Below, piece by piece: positions 7,745 through 17,677 of a stretch of DNA of 42,031 nucleotides. Position 1 is the first letter of the stretch, and every line of letters begins with the position of its first letter. The DNA comes from an uncultured Burkholderiales bacterium (GTDB lineage: Bacteria; Pseudomonadota; Gammaproteobacteria; Burkholderiales; Burkholderiaceae_C). The position numbers and the translations under genes are program-made. The notes beneath the pieces are model-generated. The model did no database searches, was not told the origin of the DNA, and was given only the letters and a program-made list of their open reading frames with translations. The stretch is taken from the NCBI GenBank assembly GCA_903894995.1, contig CAITSG010000217.1, positions 1-42,031 of the forward strand, in the 5' to 3' direction.

Positions 7745-7773
7745 AAAAAAACCCGCTTCGGCGGGTTTTTTTT
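7745..7773 (+). terminator. Rho-independent terminator after the SWIB gene
   Basis: AAAAAA, ACCCGC stem, TTCG loop, GCGGGT stem, then T8. A textbook terminator with a stable UUCG tetraloop, 16 nt after the SWIB stop; the A-run lets it act on the convergent ThDP-enzyme transcript as well. Confidence 0.9.
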
Positions 7774-7833
7774 ATGGCCTGAAAACAGTGGCCTGTCATG
7801 ATGGCCTTTTGTCTTCAGGCCAAACACCGACAT

Positions 7834-9543
7834 CTACGCCCCTTGCTGTTTGGCCAGTGCCGTTTGCGTGATGGCACTCAAGGTGCCACGGGTGGAGATG
7901 ACTTCAGGGTCAAGCATGACTTCAATCAGCGTTCCTTGGGGACGGCTCATGGCCGCCATGAAAGCGGGCTCGAACTCATCGGTTTGGTGAATGCGCACGC
8001 CCACATAGCCATAGGCCTGAGCCAGCGCCGCAAAGTCGGGGTTGTGCAGTTGTGAACCTGTAACGTGGTCGGGGTATTCACGCTCTTGGTGCATGCGAAT
8101 GGTGCCGTACATGCCGTTGTTCAACAGAACAATGATGCTTTTTCCACCGTGCTGCACAGCTGTGGCCAGCTCCTGACCATTCATGAGAAAGTCACCATCT
8201 CCAGCAATGGTGAATGCCAAACGCCCCGTCAGCAAATTGGCTGCAATGCCCGCCGGCACGCCATAACCCATGGCCCCGACTGTGGGGGCCAATTGTGTTT
8301 TGTGCCCTTTGACAAGGCCGTGGTGCTTGTAAAAGCGATGCATCCAACTGGCGAAATTGCCAGCGCCATTGGTCAACACCGCATCGGCAGGCAGGTGTTT
8401 TTGCAGCGTGGCCACAATGGCTGGCATGTCAATGTCGCCCGGCAAAATTTGGGGTTGCAGGTTGTCCAGGTAACCGTCGTGGGCCAAACGGGTCCAGTCA
8501 GACCAAGCCACATCGTTGGGCGCGGTCAACACCTCCAGGCCTCGGGCGGCAGCGTTCATGGTGGAATGAATCGCCAAGTCGGCTTGGTAGACGCGGTTGA
8601 GCTCCTCGGCGCTGGCGTGGATGTGCACCAGTTTTTGATGTGTTTTGGGGGCTTTGAGCAAGGTGTAGCCCCCCGTGGTCATTTCACCCAAGCGCGGGCC
8701 AATGGCGATGATCAAATCAGCATCGCGCACCCGGGCGGCCAGTGCGGGGGAAATGCCGATGCCCACGTCGCCTGCGTATTGCGGGTGGTGGTTGTCAAAG
8801 GTGTCCTGGAATCGAAACGCATTGGTCACGGGGAGTTGCCAGTTCTCTGCAAAGCGTTGCAGGGCCTGCGCGGCTTGTGGTGTCCAGCCACCGCCACCTG
8901 CAATGACCAAGGGCCGGGTTGAAGCCAGCAACATGTCGCGCAGGGTGCGCAAAGCGCCCGGGTCACACCAAGATTGCACGGGCTCGACCCGTGCCAGGGC
9001 TTGTGACTTGACGGCTTGGGTCAACATGTCCTCGGGCAACACCAGCACAACGGGGCCTGGTCGACCGTTCATGGCGGTGGCAAAGGCGCGGGCCACGTAT
9101 TCAGGCAAGCGCTCGGGGTCATCGACCCGCTCCACCCGCTTGGCCATGCCTTTGGTGGAAGGGCCAAAAAAGTGGGTGTAGTCCATTTCCTGGAACGCTT
9201 CGCGGTCACGCGTATCGCTGGCCACATCCCCCACAAAAAGCACCATGGGTGTGGAATCCTGAAAGGCCGTGTGCACACCAATCGAAGCATTGGTCGCACC
9301 AGGCCCCCGAGTGACAAAACAAATGCCAGGACGCCCAGTGAGCTTGCCCTGCGCTTCGGCCATGAAGGCGGCTCCGCCCTCTTGGCGGCAAATGACAAAT
9401 TTGATCTGCTCTCGGTGCAAGTGAAAGCCGTCCAGCGCAGCCAGGTAACTTTCACCCGGAACACCGAACGCATGGGTAACGCCTTGGGCCAGAAGGCATT
9501 CAACAAGCAAGTGGCCAGCAATTTTGGTTTTCATGTGCGCCAT
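7834..9543 (-). CDS. Thiamine diphosphate-dependent enzyme, acetolactate synthase-like
   Basis: A 569-residue member of the AHAS/POX/benzoylformate decarboxylase superfamily. The N-terminal PYR domain carries the catalytic Glu in CRQEGGAA (about residue 55), a central domain holds PLVIAGGGGWTPQA, and the C-terminal PP domain carries the ThDP/Mg motif GDGDFLMNGQELATAVQHGG...NN. It is probably not the biosynthetic acetolactate synthase: no small subunit gene is adjacent and the RFDDRVTG-type block of true AHAS reads GPRLGEMTTGGY. The substrate is unknown, perhaps a 2-oxo acid. It lies 43 nt downstream of an MFS transporter gene in the same direction, so import and use of one carboxylate is a fair guess. 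Possible starts are TTG 9561, ATG 9543 and ATG 9534; none has a strong Shine-Dalgarno, and 9543 is my choice. Confidence 0.85.
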   Translation of the reverse strand: MAHMKTKIAGHLLVECLLAQGVTHAFGVPGESYLAALDGFHLHREQIKFVICRQEGGAAFMAEAQGKLTGRPGICFVTRGPGATNASIGVHTAFQDSTPMVLFVGDVASDTRDREAFQEMDYTHFFGPSTKGMAKRVERVDDPERLPEYVARAFATAMNGRPGPVVLVLPEDMLTQAVKSQALARVEPVQSWCDPGALRTLRDMLLASTRPLVIAGGGGWTPQAAQALQRFAENWQLPVTNAFRFQDTFDNHHPQYAGDVGIGISPALAARVRDADLIIAIGPRLGEMTTGGYTLLKAPKTHQKLVHIHASAEELNRVYQADLAIHSTMNAAARGLEVLTAPNDVAWSDWTRLAHDGYLDNLQPQILPGDIDMPAIVATLQKHLPADAVLTNGAGNFASWMHRFYKHHGLVKGHKTQLAPTVGAMGYGVPAGIAANLLTGRLAFTIAGDGDFLMNGQELATAVQHGGKSIIVLLNNGMYGTIRMHQEREYPDHVTGSQLHNPDFAALAQAYGYVGVRIHQTDEFEPAFMAAMSRPQGTLIEVMLDPEVISTRGTLSAITQTALAKQQGA

Positions 9544-9586
9544 TTTGCCCAATGCCTTCAAGGCCCGGTGTCACGCCTGTAATGTT

Positions 9587-10816
9587 TCAAGTCTTTGCAG
9601 AACGCTGCCCCACGCCCAGTGCTACCCCTGCACTGATGAACAACACCACAGCGGCACCCAACAAGGTGGCGGTGTACCAGCCTTGGTCCATGAAGACCCC
9701 AAAAACAAGAGGGGACAGCGCAAAGCCCACATCCAGACCGGAATAAACCAGCCCATAAACACGCCCTGTGGCTTCTTTGGGTGTGCCTTTCTTGATCATC
9801 AAGTCCCGGCTTGGACCGCCGATGCCCACGGCGAATCCGGTCAAGGCCAAGAGCCACAAAGTGGCTTGCGGTCCAAGCCATCCGCTGGCACAAAGGGCCA
9901 TCAACAAAGCCGCGGCAGCCATGCACAGGGCCACCACTCGGTCAGTCACCTGCGCAAAGCGTGCGGCCAGGAAGCCGCCAATCAAAATGCCCACGGCCCC
10001 CAACAGCATGTAGGCCGTCAAGGTCATGGAAGCCTTCTCTAGGCTGATGCCGTGCAAAGTGTTGAGGATGGGAACCGCAAAGTTTTGCACCACAGCCAAG
10101 GTCACCGTGGACAGCAGGAAAAAGAAAAAACACCACCAAACCACAGGCATGCGCAAAATGGCCAGCGCATGTTCAGAGTCCGCGCCCAATCCAGGCGTCG
10201 CCGCTCTGGGTGCAGGGGTGGTGACCAGGTATTGGCGGTTGATGACCAACAACACCAGAATCAGCACATACAGGCCTGACGCCGCCAAAAAGGCATGTCG
10301 CCAACCCCACCAAGCTGCGCACACACTGAAAAACACGGGGGCCAGGGCCCAGCCCAGATTGCCTGATACGCCATGGACACTGAAGGCATAGCCCAAGCGG
10401 TGCGTCGACACCCTTTGGTTCAAGATCGTGAAATTGACTGGATGAAACGGTGCGTTGCCCAAACCAGCCAACACGGCCACCACCATGAGCCCGGCGTAAC
10501 TTTGCGCCGCATAGGCCTGCAGGCAAGCCAATATATAAAGGATGATGGAGGTCATCAACACAGGTCTTGCGCCCCATCGGTCGACCACAAAACCAGCCCC
10601 GGCCTGACCCAGACCGGATATGACAAAAAACAAAGAGCTCAGCATGCCCAACTCGGCATAACGCCATCCAAACTCCTGCACCAAGACGGGAAACATCAGC
10701 GGCAAAAGCAAATGGGAAAAGTGGGAACTGGCATGGGCAACGCCCACCAGCCCCATCACACGGGCATCCTCGCGCCAAGGACGTTGAGCGTCATCACTGA
10801 GCACCACCGATTGCAT
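9587..10816 (-). CDS. MFS transporter
   Basis: A 409-residue membrane protein with about 12 predicted hydrophobic spans. It has the MFS motif A region GQAGAGFVVDRWGARPVL between spans 2 and 3 and a repeat-like block in the second half (FLAARFAQVTDRVVAL). The substrate cannot be read from sequence. It sits just upstream of the ThDP enzyme (43-nt gap) and 146 nt downstream of clpB. ATG 10816 (MQSVVLSDDAQRP) is chosen because the 43 codons before it lack transporter character, although the Shine-Dalgarno is weak. Confidence 0.85.
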   Translation of the reverse strand: MQSVVLSDDAQRPWREDARVMGLVGVAHASSHFSHLLLPLMFPVLVQEFGWRYAELGMLSSLFFVISGLGQAGAGFVVDRWGARPVLMTSIILYILACLQAYAAQSYAGLMVVAVLAGLGNAPFHPVNFTILNQRVSTHRLGYAFSVHGVSGNLGWALAPVFFSVCAAWWGWRHAFLAASGLYVLILVLLVINRQYLVTTPAPRAATPGLGADSEHALAILRMPVVWWCFFFFLLSTVTLAVVQNFAVPILNTLHGISLEKASMTLTAYMLLGAVGILIGGFLAARFAQVTDRVVALCMAAAALLMALCASGWLGPQATLWLLALTGFAVGIGGPSRDLMIKKGTPKEATGRVYGLVYSGLDVGFALSPLVFGVFMDQGWYTATLLGAAVVLFISAGVALGVGQRSAKT

Positions 10817-10926
10817 AACAGGCCATTCAGGTGCAGCGTGCGGACTGATCAGGACACCCTGCAGTGCGCTCGCTGCGTGTGGGCAGTTTAGCGAATCGTT
10901 TGAACGGTGTTTGCATGACTCCACAA

Positions 10927-10955
10927 ACTTGGGACCGCATGGCACCGCCCCAAGT
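10927..10955 (-). terminator. Possible weak terminator after clpB
   Basis: Inverted repeat ACTTGGG / CCCAAGT (7 bp, 15-nt loop), 8 nt after the clpB stop. On the minus strand it is followed only by TTTGTGG, so a true U-tract is missing. It may reduce read-through into the MFS gene. Confidence 0.35.
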
Positions 10956-10962
10956 CAGGCCA

Positions 10963-13575
10963 TCAGGCCTCGGTCAACCACTCCACCACTTTAAATTCGA
11001 ACAATCCGGGATGTTGCACCGGGTCCACCGACACTTCGATCGTGCATTTGGGTGGAAAACGGCCTTCAAGCAACAGTTTGGAGAGGGGATTTTCGAGGCG
11101 CTGCTGAATGGCCCTTTTCAGGGGGCGTGCACCATAGACCGGGTCAAAACCGACCTTGGCCAGTTCAGACAAGGCAGCCGCACTGACCTTCAAGGTCAGG
11201 TCCATGCGGGCCAGGCGGATCTGCAATACCTGCAACTGGATTTGGGCAATGGCGGCGATGTGTTGTGCATCCAGGCCGTGAAAAACCACGGTTTCGTCAA
11301 TGCGGTTGAGAAACTCGGGCCTGAAGTGGACTTTGAGTTCGTCCCACACCGCATCCTTGATGTCTTCGGCAGGCTGACCCACCATGGACTGAATGAGGTG
11401 TGAGCCCAAGTTGGAGGTCATCACGATCACGGTGTTTTTGAAGTCCACGGTGCGGCCTTGGCCATCGGTCAGGCGACCATCGTCGAGCACTTGCAGCAAG
11501 ACGTTGAAGACATCCGGATGGGCTTTTTCGACCTCGTCGAGCAGCAGCACGCTGTAGGGCTTGCGGCGCACGGCCTCGGTCAGGTAACCGCCCTCCTCGT
11601 AGCCCACGTAACCCGGCGGCGCGCCAATCAACCGTGCAACCGAGTGCTTCTCCATGAATTCGCTCATGTCCATGCGAATCAGGTGGTCTTCGCTGTCAAA
11701 CAAAAACCCGGCCAGTGCTTTGCACAACTCTGTTTTGCCCACGCCTGTCGGTCCAAGGAAAAGAAATGAGCCAGTGGGGCGATTGGGGTCGGACAAACCA
11801 GAGCGCGAGCGCCGAATGGCGTTGGACACAGCGGCAATGGCCTCGTCTTGACCCACCACGCGCTGGTGCAGCTTGGCCTCCATTTGCAGCAGTTTTTCTC
11901 GCTCACCTTGCATCATTTTGGCAACGGGTATGCCCGTGGCGCGCGAGACGACCTCGGCGATTTCTTCGGCCCCCACTTGCGTGCGCAACAAACGGTGGCT
12001 GGGTTTGTCACCAGGAGCGGCTTCTTTGGCTTGCACTTCTTTCAGTGTTTTTTCCAGTGCAGGCAGCTTGCCATATTGCAGCTCGGCCACTTTGTTGAAG
12101 TCGCCTCGGCGGGTCAGCTCTTCAATCTGTTGTTTGATGTGGTCGATTTCTTCGCGCACCTGTTGCCCACCTTGGGCCTGTGATTTTTCGGCGCGCCAGA
12201 TTTCTTCCAAATCGGCCGATTCCTTTTTCAGTTTGACGATTTCTTCTTCAATCAAGGCAAAGCGTTTTTGTGAAGCCTCGTCGTTTTCCCGGCGCACGGC
12301 CTCCCGCTCAATTTGCAATTGAATCAAGCGGCGGTCGAGCTTGTCCATGACTTCGGGCTTGGAGTCGATCTCGATTTTGATTTTGGCTGCTGCCTCGTCG
12401 ATCAAGTCAATGGCCTTGTCGGGCAAAAAGCGATCGGTGATGTAGCGGTGGCTCAGCTCGGCCGCCGCCACAATGGCCGGGTCGGTGATGTCCACACCGT
12501 GGTGAATTTCGTACTTCTCTTGCAAGCCGCGCAAAATGGCAATGGTGGCCTCCACTGTGGGTTCGTTGACCAGAATTTTCTGGAAACGGCGCTCCAAGGC
12601 GGCATCTTTTTCGATGTATTTGCGGTACTCGTCCAAGGTGGTTGCGCCCACACAATGGAGTTCCCCCCGTGCCAGAGCGGGCTTGAGCATGTTGCCAGCG
12701 TCCATCGCGCCTTCGGCTTTGCCCGCACCCACCATGGTGTGCAGCTCGTCAATGAACACAATGGTTTGGCCTTCATCTTTGGCCAACTCGCTGAGCACGG
12801 TTTTAAGGCGCTCCTCAAACTCGCCCCGAAATTTGGCACCGGCCAGCAAGGCGGCCATGTCGAGCGAAAGCACGCGTTTGCCTTTGAGTGACTCGGGCAC
12901 TTCTCCGGCCACAATGCGCTGAGCCAAGCCCTCGACAATGGCCGTTTTGCCAACACCGGGCTCGCCAATCAAAACAGGGTTGTTTTTGGTGCGCCGCTGC
13001 AAAACCTGAATGGCACGGCGGATCTCGTCGTCACGGCCAATGACCGGGTCGAGCTTGCCGATGCGGGCACGCTCGGTCAGGTCGATGCAGTATTTCTTGA
13101 GCGCCTCTCGTTGTCCCTCGGCGTCGGCACTGCCCACGCTTTGCCCACCGCGAACGGCGGCAATGGCGCTTTCCAAACTCTTGCGGTTGAGCCCGTGCTC
13201 TTTGGCCAGACGACCGGCCTCGGATTTGCTCTCTGTCAGTGCCAATAAAAACAATTCACCCGCGATGAAGGCATCACCCCGCTTGATCGATTCTTTTTCA
13301 GAAGCTTGGAGCAGCTTGACCAACTCTGGCCCGACTTGCACTTGGTCTTGGCCTGTGACCTGCGGCAGGCGTGCAATGGCCGCATCAGAGGCTTGCAACA
13401 GCGCGGGCACCTGCACGCCAGCTCGCAACAAAATGGCTTTGGGGCCATCGTCTTGTCTGAGCATGGTGGACAGGACGTGCACGGCTTCGATGTAGGCGTG
13501 GTCTTTTCCCAAGGCCAGCGACTGGGCGTCGGACAGAGCCTCTTGAAATTTGGTCGTGAGTTTGTCGGTACGCAT
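10963..13575 (-). CDS. clpB: ATP-dependent disaggregase ClpB
   Basis: Hexameric Hsp100 chaperone that pulls polypeptides out of aggregates together with DnaK, in the cytoplasm. The 870-residue protein has the full order: N domain (1-150), first AAA+ module (GEPGVGKT about 205, Walker B IVFIDELH), the long coiled-coil middle domain (about 410-530, rich in E/K/R/Q) that separates ClpB from ClpA, second AAA+ module (GPTGVGKT about 605, [15 protein letters not shown]), and the C-terminal domain. It lacks the ClpP-binding IGF loop, as expected. ATG 13575 has GGAG 8 nt upstream. A 6-bp hairpin (13595-13610) lies in the leader. CTTGAAA, like a heat-shock -35, occurs on the minus strand at 13625-13619 without a convincing -10. 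Confidence 0.98.
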   Translation of the reverse strand: MRTDKLTTKFQEALSDAQSLALGKDHAYIEAVHVLSTMLRQDDGPKAILLRAGVQVPALLQASDAAIARLPQVTGQDQVQVGPELVKLLQASEKESIKRGDAFIAGELFLLALTESKSEAGRLAKEHGLNRKSLESAIAAVRGGQSVGSADAEGQREALKKYCIDLTERARIGKLDPVIGRDDEIRRAIQVLQRRTKNNPVLIGEPGVGKTAIVEGLAQRIVAGEVPESLKGKRVLSLDMAALLAGAKFRGEFEERLKTVLSELAKDEGQTIVFIDELHTMVGAGKAEGAMDAGNMLKPALARGELHCVGATTLDEYRKYIEKDAALERRFQKILVNEPTVEATIAILRGLQEKYEIHHGVDITDPAIVAAAELSHRYITDRFLPDKAIDLIDEAAAKIKIEIDSKPEVMDKLDRRLIQLQIEREAVRRENDEASQKRFALIEEEIVKLKKESADLEEIWRAEKSQAQGGQQVREEIDHIKQQIEELTRRGDFNKVAELQYGKLPALEKTLKEVQAKEAAPGDKPSHRLLRTQVGAEEIAEVVSRATGIPVAKMMQGEREKLLQMEAKLHQRVVGQDEAIAAVSNAIRRSRSGLSDPNRPTGSFLFLGPTGVGKTELCKALAGFLFDSEDHLIRMDMSEFMEKHSVARLIGAPPGYVGYEEGGYLTEAVRRKPYSVLLLDEVEKAHPDVFNVLLQVLDDGRLTDGQGRTVDFKNTVIVMTSNLGSHLIQSMVGQPAEDIKDAVWDELKVHFRPEFLNRIDETVVFHGLDAQHIAAIAQIQLQVLQIRLARMDLTLKVSAAALSELAKVGFDPVYGARPLKRAIQQRLENPLSKLLLEGRFPPKCTIEVSVDPVQHPGLFEFKVVEWLTEA

Positions 13576-13662
13576 GTGTGGTTCTCCAATGCCATTCAGC
13601 TTGTGCTGAAAGTTACATTTTCAAGACCGACTGGGCACCGCACTTTGTCTAGAATCAAAAGT

Positions 13663-14211
13663 ATGAACATTCATCAACTTTCCGTTCTCCACGACGAGCG
13701 ACAAGACCGTCTGTTGTTGCGACTGAACACCCAGGACAGTCAGGAATTCAGGTTTTGGCTCACGCGCCGCATGACCCAAAGGTTCATGCCCGCCATTGAA
13801 CAATCGGCTGCCAGACTGGAGGCTGCACAGCCTGGTGTTGCGGCAACAGACTCAGCCTCACAGCAAATCCTGACCGAGCTGAAACGGGATGCCTTTTTAC
13901 AAAAAGCCGATTTTTCAACCCCATTTGAGTCCCTGGCCACACAATTGCCCTTGGGCAGTGAGCCCATGCTGATCACCGACGCGCACTTGAGCATTTTGGC
14001 AAAAGGCGGGATGGAAATCAGCTTCGAAGACAAAACCGACCCGCAGCAAGTGCGTTCTTGTCAGTTACGACTTCAGGTGAGCTTGGTGCACGGCATGGTT
14101 CACTTGATTCAGCAGGCCGCAGACAAGGCCCAGTGGGGGTTTTCTGCGGGGGTTAAAACTGCCGAGACCGAAGTCATGCTGTCGCCCTCAACACCCCGCT
14201 ACAGCCACTGA
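13663..14211 (+). CDS. Conserved protein of unknown function
   Basis: A 182-residue soluble protein (MNIHQLSVLHDERQDRLLLR start). I do not recognise a named family. It begins with a short beta-rich segment (RLLLRLNTQDSQEFRFWLTRRM) and ends with another (ISFEDKTDPQQVRSCQLRLQVSLVHGMVHLI) around a more helical, Ala/Gln-rich middle. No signal peptide, membrane span or cysteine-metal motif is visible beyond a lone Cys. ATG 13663 is chosen: the open frame continues far upstream, but that part overlaps clpB antisense. It is divergent from clpB (87-nt spacer) and convergent with moaE. Proteins with this start seem common in Burkholderiales, from memory. Confidence 0.75.
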   Translation: MNIHQLSVLHDERQDRLLLRLNTQDSQEFRFWLTRRMTQRFMPAIEQSAARLEAAQPGVAATDSASQQILTELKRDAFLQKADFSTPFESLATQLPLGSEPMLITDAHLSILAKGGMEISFEDKTDPQQVRSCQLRLQVSLVHGMVHLIQQAADKAQWGFSAGVKTAETEVMLSPSTPRYSH

Positions 14212-14222
14212 AGGCGCTTGGC

Positions 14223-14714
14223 TCAGGCGTTGACTGCGCTGATGCCCCAACGGGCCAAGGCGGCATCGTCCGACACACGCGCATCCACCCACTGTGCCCC
14301 TTGCGGGGTTTGCTCTTTTTTCCAAAATGGCGCTTGTGTTTTGAGGTAATCCATCAAAAACTCGCAGGCCTTGAAACTCTCACCACGGTGCGCCGAGGTC
14401 ACCGCCACCAACACAATTTGGTCGGCAGGCAACAAAAGACCCACACGGTGCACCACGCGGGCCGCATAAAAATCAAAGCGCTGGTGGGCTTGCTCGATCA
14501 TGGCCTCGATCGATTTTTCGGTCATGCCGGGGTAATGCTCCAGCTCCATGGCCTGAACCTCGTCGGCGGCTTGTCCTGTGAGTGCACGGGTGTCGCGCAC
14601 GGTGCCCACAAAACTGCACACAGCGCCTACACGCAAGTCTTGTGCACGCAGGGCGGTGATTTCTCGCGACAGATCAAAGTCTTCGGTCTGAATGGTCACT
14701 TGGGACGTCAGCAT
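14223..14714 (-). CDS. moaE: Molybdopterin synthase catalytic subunit MoaE
   Basis: Transfers sulfur from the MoaD C-terminal thiocarboxylate onto cyclic pyranopterin monophosphate to make molybdopterin. The 163-residue sequence has the MoaE landmarks: GAVCSFVGTVRD near residue 30-41, LEHYPGM, HRVGLL, and the catalytic lysine pair K125 and K132 in YLKTQAPFWKKE, equivalent to K119 and K126 of E. coli. It starts 4 nt after the moaD stop, so translation is probably coupled. Confidence 0.97.
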   Translation of the reverse strand: MLTSQVTIQTEDFDLSREITALRAQDLRVGAVCSFVGTVRDTRALTGQAADEVQAMELEHYPGMTEKSIEAMIEQAHQRFDFYAARVVHRVGLLLPADQIVLVAVTSAHRGESFKACEFLMDYLKTQAPFWKKEQTPQGAQWVDARVSDDAALARWGISAVNA

Positions 14715-14718
14715 GTGA

Positions 14719-14970
14719 TCAGCCCCCCGTCACGGGTGGAAAAAACGCCACTTCGCAATCAGCCGTCAGTGGCGTAGCGTCGCTGGCCATGGTTTGGTTG
14801 ACGGCCACTCGCACGGGCAACCCTATGGCCAGGCATTGGGCATGCACGCCACCGCGGGCAATGAGCGCCAGGCGCAAACTGCCCACATCAGCGGCCGAAG
14901 TCTCCAATGCTTCGCTGCCCACCCCAATGGTTTCACGCAGCGAAGCAAAATAACGCAGCTGGATTTTCAT
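14719..14970 (-). CDS. moaD: Molybdopterin synthase sulfur carrier subunit MoaD
   Basis: Small ubiquitin-fold protein (83 residues) that carries the sulfur for molybdopterin synthesis as a C-terminal thiocarboxylate. It opens with MKIQLRYFASLRETIG and ends in FFPPVTGG, the obligatory Gly-Gly terminus. ATG 14970 is chosen because it overlaps the moeA stop as ATGA; two further in-frame starts lie upstream inside moeA. MoaE follows after 4 nt. Confidence 0.97.
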   Translation of the reverse strand: MKIQLRYFASLRETIGVGSEALETSAADVGSLRLALIARGGVHAQCLAIGLPVRVAVNQTMASDATPLTADCEVAFFPPVTGG

Positions 14971-16226
14971 GACAGCCATTCTGAAAAGGACCAAAAATCA
15001 AGCAAGTCGCCGCGGGCAATGGTGTGGCCAGCCGGGTTATCGACCACGCCATCCCCCCAAACAACGGAGGTCAAAACGCCGGAGCTTTGATTGGGGAACA
15101 AATCCAGTCCCCCTTGTTTGTTGCGACGCACGCGCAAAAATTCGCGCCGCTTGTCTGCTTTGGTCAACTCAAAGTGGGCAGGTAAGCGATAGGGCACGGG
15201 CGGTTTCGACGCCGCGCCTTGCAAGGCCAAAATCAAGGGCTTGACCAAGAGCAAGAAGGTCACGAAGCTCGAAACAGGATTGCCGGGCAAGCCCACAAAA
15301 TGTGCAGCGCCAGAGGCCGTCTCACGGCGAACATGGCCATAGGCAAAGGGCTTGCCGGGCTTCATGGCAATTTGCCAAAGTGCCAACTCACCCAAAGATT
15401 GCACCGCTGGTTTGACGTGGTCTTCCTCACCCACCGACACGCCACCACTGGTGAGGATCAGGTCGTGGTGATCCGCAGCCGTTTTAAGCGCCGCCACCGT
15501 GGCTTCGCGGCGATCGGGCACGATGCCCAAATCGCTCACCTCACAGCCCAAACGATGCAGCAAAGCCCGAAGAAAAAAACGGTTCGAGTTGTAAATGGCC
15601 CCGGGCGGCATGTCTGCAGGAGCCACATCGCCGGGCATGACCAACTCGTCACCTGTTGAAAACAAGGCCACTTTGGGCCGGGCCACGACATTCACATGGG
15701 CCAGACCCAGACTGGCGGCCAAACCCAATTCGGCCGGACCCAACTTCTGGCCACGCCGCAGGACGGTATCGCCTGCACCCACATCTTCGCCACTGCGGCG
15801 AATCCACTGCCCAACTTGGGCTGTGGTCAAAAACCGCACACGTTGGCTGTCTTGCCCAGACACGGGCTCGACTTGCTCTTGCATCACGATGGCATCGGCC
15901 CCAGGCGGGACTGGCGCACCCGTGAAAATACGCGCCGTTTGACCGGGCAGCAAAGCATCGCCAAAGTGGCCTGCGGCAATGCGCTGTGTCACGGTTAACT
16001 CGCTGCCCATGTGCTGGACATCGGCACAGCGCACGGCATAGCCGTCCATGGATGAATTGTCAAAAGCGGGCACTTGTAAGGCTGACACGAGGTCTTGGGC
16101 CAGGATGCGCCCGTCAGCGTCCAGCGTGGCCACGGACTCCACTGCGGACAAGGGCGTGATGTGCGCCATCAAGGCTTGCAAAGCATCATCGAGTGACATC
16201 AACGGGGCGCGTGGGGCAGTGCTCAT
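14967..16226 (-). CDS. moeA: Molybdopterin molybdenumtransferase MoeA
   Basis: Inserts molybdate into adenylylated molybdopterin, releasing AMP. The 419-residue protein shows the MoeA hallmarks: PAFDNSSMDGYAVR (substrate-binding acidic region, about 53-66), RIFTGAPVPPGADAIV, LFSTGDEL, IYNSNR, and LTSGGVSVGEEDHV, and the C-terminal beta domain. It lies 5 nt downstream of thrC and overlaps moaD by 4 nt, so hom-thrC-moeA-moaD-moaE reads as one transcript. This mixture of threonine and cofactor genes is common in Comamonadaceae. Confidence 0.97.
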   Translation of the reverse strand: MSTAPRAPLMSLDDALQALMAHITPLSAVESVATLDADGRILAQDLVSALQVPAFDNSSMDGYAVRCADVQHMGSELTVTQRIAAGHFGDALLPGQTARIFTGAPVPPGADAIVMQEQVEPVSGQDSQRVRFLTTAQVGQWIRRSGEDVGAGDTVLRRGQKLGPAELGLAASLGLAHVNVVARPKVALFSTGDELVMPGDVAPADMPPGAIYNSNRFFLRALLHRLGCEVSDLGIVPDRREATVAALKTAADHHDLILTSGGVSVGEEDHVKPAVQSLGELALWQIAMKPGKPFAYGHVRRETASGAAHFVGLPGNPVSSFVTFLLLVKPLILALQGAASKPPVPYRLPAHFELTKADKRREFLRVRRNKQGGLDLFPNQSSGVLTSVVWGDGVVDNPAGHTIARGDLLDFWSFSEWLS

Positions 16227-16231
16227 GGATT

Positions 16232-17677
16232 TCAGTCGCAGTGTTGGGTGATGTACGCCTTGATCAGGTTCACATCTGCAGGCATGAGCTGCACACGCTT
16301 GGGCAGCGCTTCGATGCCTTCGAACTGTGGCGGACGCTCAGGCTGGCGGCCCAAAGCTTCCACGATGGTGGCGGCAAACTTGATGGGCAAGGCCGTTTCC
16401 AGCACGATCATGGGCACCAAGGGGTTCAGATGCTCTTTGGCCACCTTCACGCCGTCGGCGGTGTGGGTGTCGATCATGACGCCGTATTGCGAAAACACCT
16501 GCTGGAGCGTCTTCAGACGGTCAGCATGGGTGCTGCGGCCGCTGTCAAAACCGTACACTGTGGCAGCCTTGGAAAAACGCGCATCGCCAGACAGGTCAAA
16601 AAATCCTTGTCGGCTCAAACTTTCGCCAAAAATAGCCTTGGTTTTGGCGCCGTCGCGCTCCAGCAGGTCAAACACAAAGCGCTCAAAGTTGCTGGCTTTG
16701 GAAATGTCCATGGAGGGGCTGGAGGTCTCGTGTGTGTCGGCCGTGCCGCGCACGCGGTAAATGCCGGTGCGGAAAAACTCGTCAAGCACATCGTTTTCGT
16801 TGGTGGCCACGACCAAGCGGTCAATGGGCAAACCCATCATGCGGGCCACATGGCCTGCACACACATTGCCAAAGTTGCCACTGGGCACCGTGAAACTGAC
16901 CTTTTGGTCGTTGGTCTGCGTGGCCTGAAAGTAACCAGCAAAATAATACACCACCTGGGCCAACAAACGCGCCCAGTTGATGGAGTTCACCGTGCCGATT
17001 TTGTATTGGCGCTTGAAATCCAGATCGTTGGAGACGGCCTTGACGATGTCCTGGCAATCGTCGAAAACGCCTTCGATGGCGATGTTATGGATGTTCTCGT
17101 CGAGCAAGCTGAACATCTGGGCCTGTTGGAAGGGGCTCATGCGGCCATTGGGGCTGGTCATGAACACACGCACACCGGCCTTGCCGCGCATGGCGTATTC
17201 GGCCGCGCTGCCGGTGTCGCCAGATGTCGCTCCCAAAATGTTCAAGGTCTCCCCTCTGCGAGCCAACTCGTATTCAAACAAGTTGCCCAGCAGTTGCATG
17301 GCCATGTCCTTGAAGGCCAAGGTGGGGCCATTGGACAAGGCTTCCAAATACATATCCGGCTTGGCCGCGCCTGCAGCCTGCAAGGGCTTGAGCGGGACGA
17401 TCTGCGGCGTACCAAACACCGCTTCGGTGTAGGTTTTCTCGCACAGAGCTTTCAGGTCAGCGGCCGGAATGTCGTCGATGTAAAGCGACAGCACTTCAAA
17501 CGCCAAGGCCGCATAGCCACGGGTTTGCCAGACCTGACGCAGCGCCTGAAGCCTGACGGCATCCAGCTGAGGATAGCTTTCGGGCAGGTACAAGCCGCCG
17601 TCGGGTGCCAAGCCCTCGAGCAGGATGTCACAAAATTGAAGGCGGCCGGCATGACCGCGGGTCGACAGGTAACGCAT
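16232..17677 (-). CDS. thrC: Threonine synthase
   Basis: PLP enzyme converting O-phosphohomoserine to threonine. At 481 residues it is the long proteobacterial/fungal-type form. The PLP lysine is in GPTLAFKDMAMQ, the phosphate-binding loop in LGATSGDTGSAAEYA, and VPSGNFGNVCAGH is the second conserved block. Its ATG shares one base with the hom stop (TGATG at 17679-17675), a tight translational coupling of consecutive pathway steps. Confidence 0.97.
   Translation of the reverse strand: MRYLSTRGHAGRLQFCDILLEGLAPDGGLYLPESYPQLDAVRLQALRQVWQTRGYAALAFEVLSLYIDDIPAADLKALCEKTYTEAVFGTPQIVPLKPLQAAGAAKPDMYLEALSNGPTLAFKDMAMQLLGNLFEYELARRGETLNILGATSGDTGSAAEYAMRGKAGVRVFMTSPNGRMSPFQQAQMFSLLDENIHNIAIEGVFDDCQDIVKAVSNDLDFKRQYKIGTVNSINWARLLAQVVYYFAGYFQATQTNDQKVSFTVPSGNFGNVCAGHVARMMGLPIDRLVVATNENDVLDEFFRTGIYRVRGTADTHETSSPSMDISKASNFERFVFDLLERDGAKTKAIFGESLSRQGFFDLSGDARFSKAATVYGFDSGRSTHADRLKTLQQVFSQYGVMIDTHTADGVKVAKEHLNPLVPMIVLETALPIKFAATIVEALGRQPERPPQFEGIEALPKRVQLMPADVNLIKAYITQHCD

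Noticed and set aside
13619-13625. Heat-shock (sigma-32) promoter for clpB
   Set aside because: CTTGAAA matches a -35, but no CCCCATNT-like -10 follows at 13-17 nt, so I do not call a promoter.
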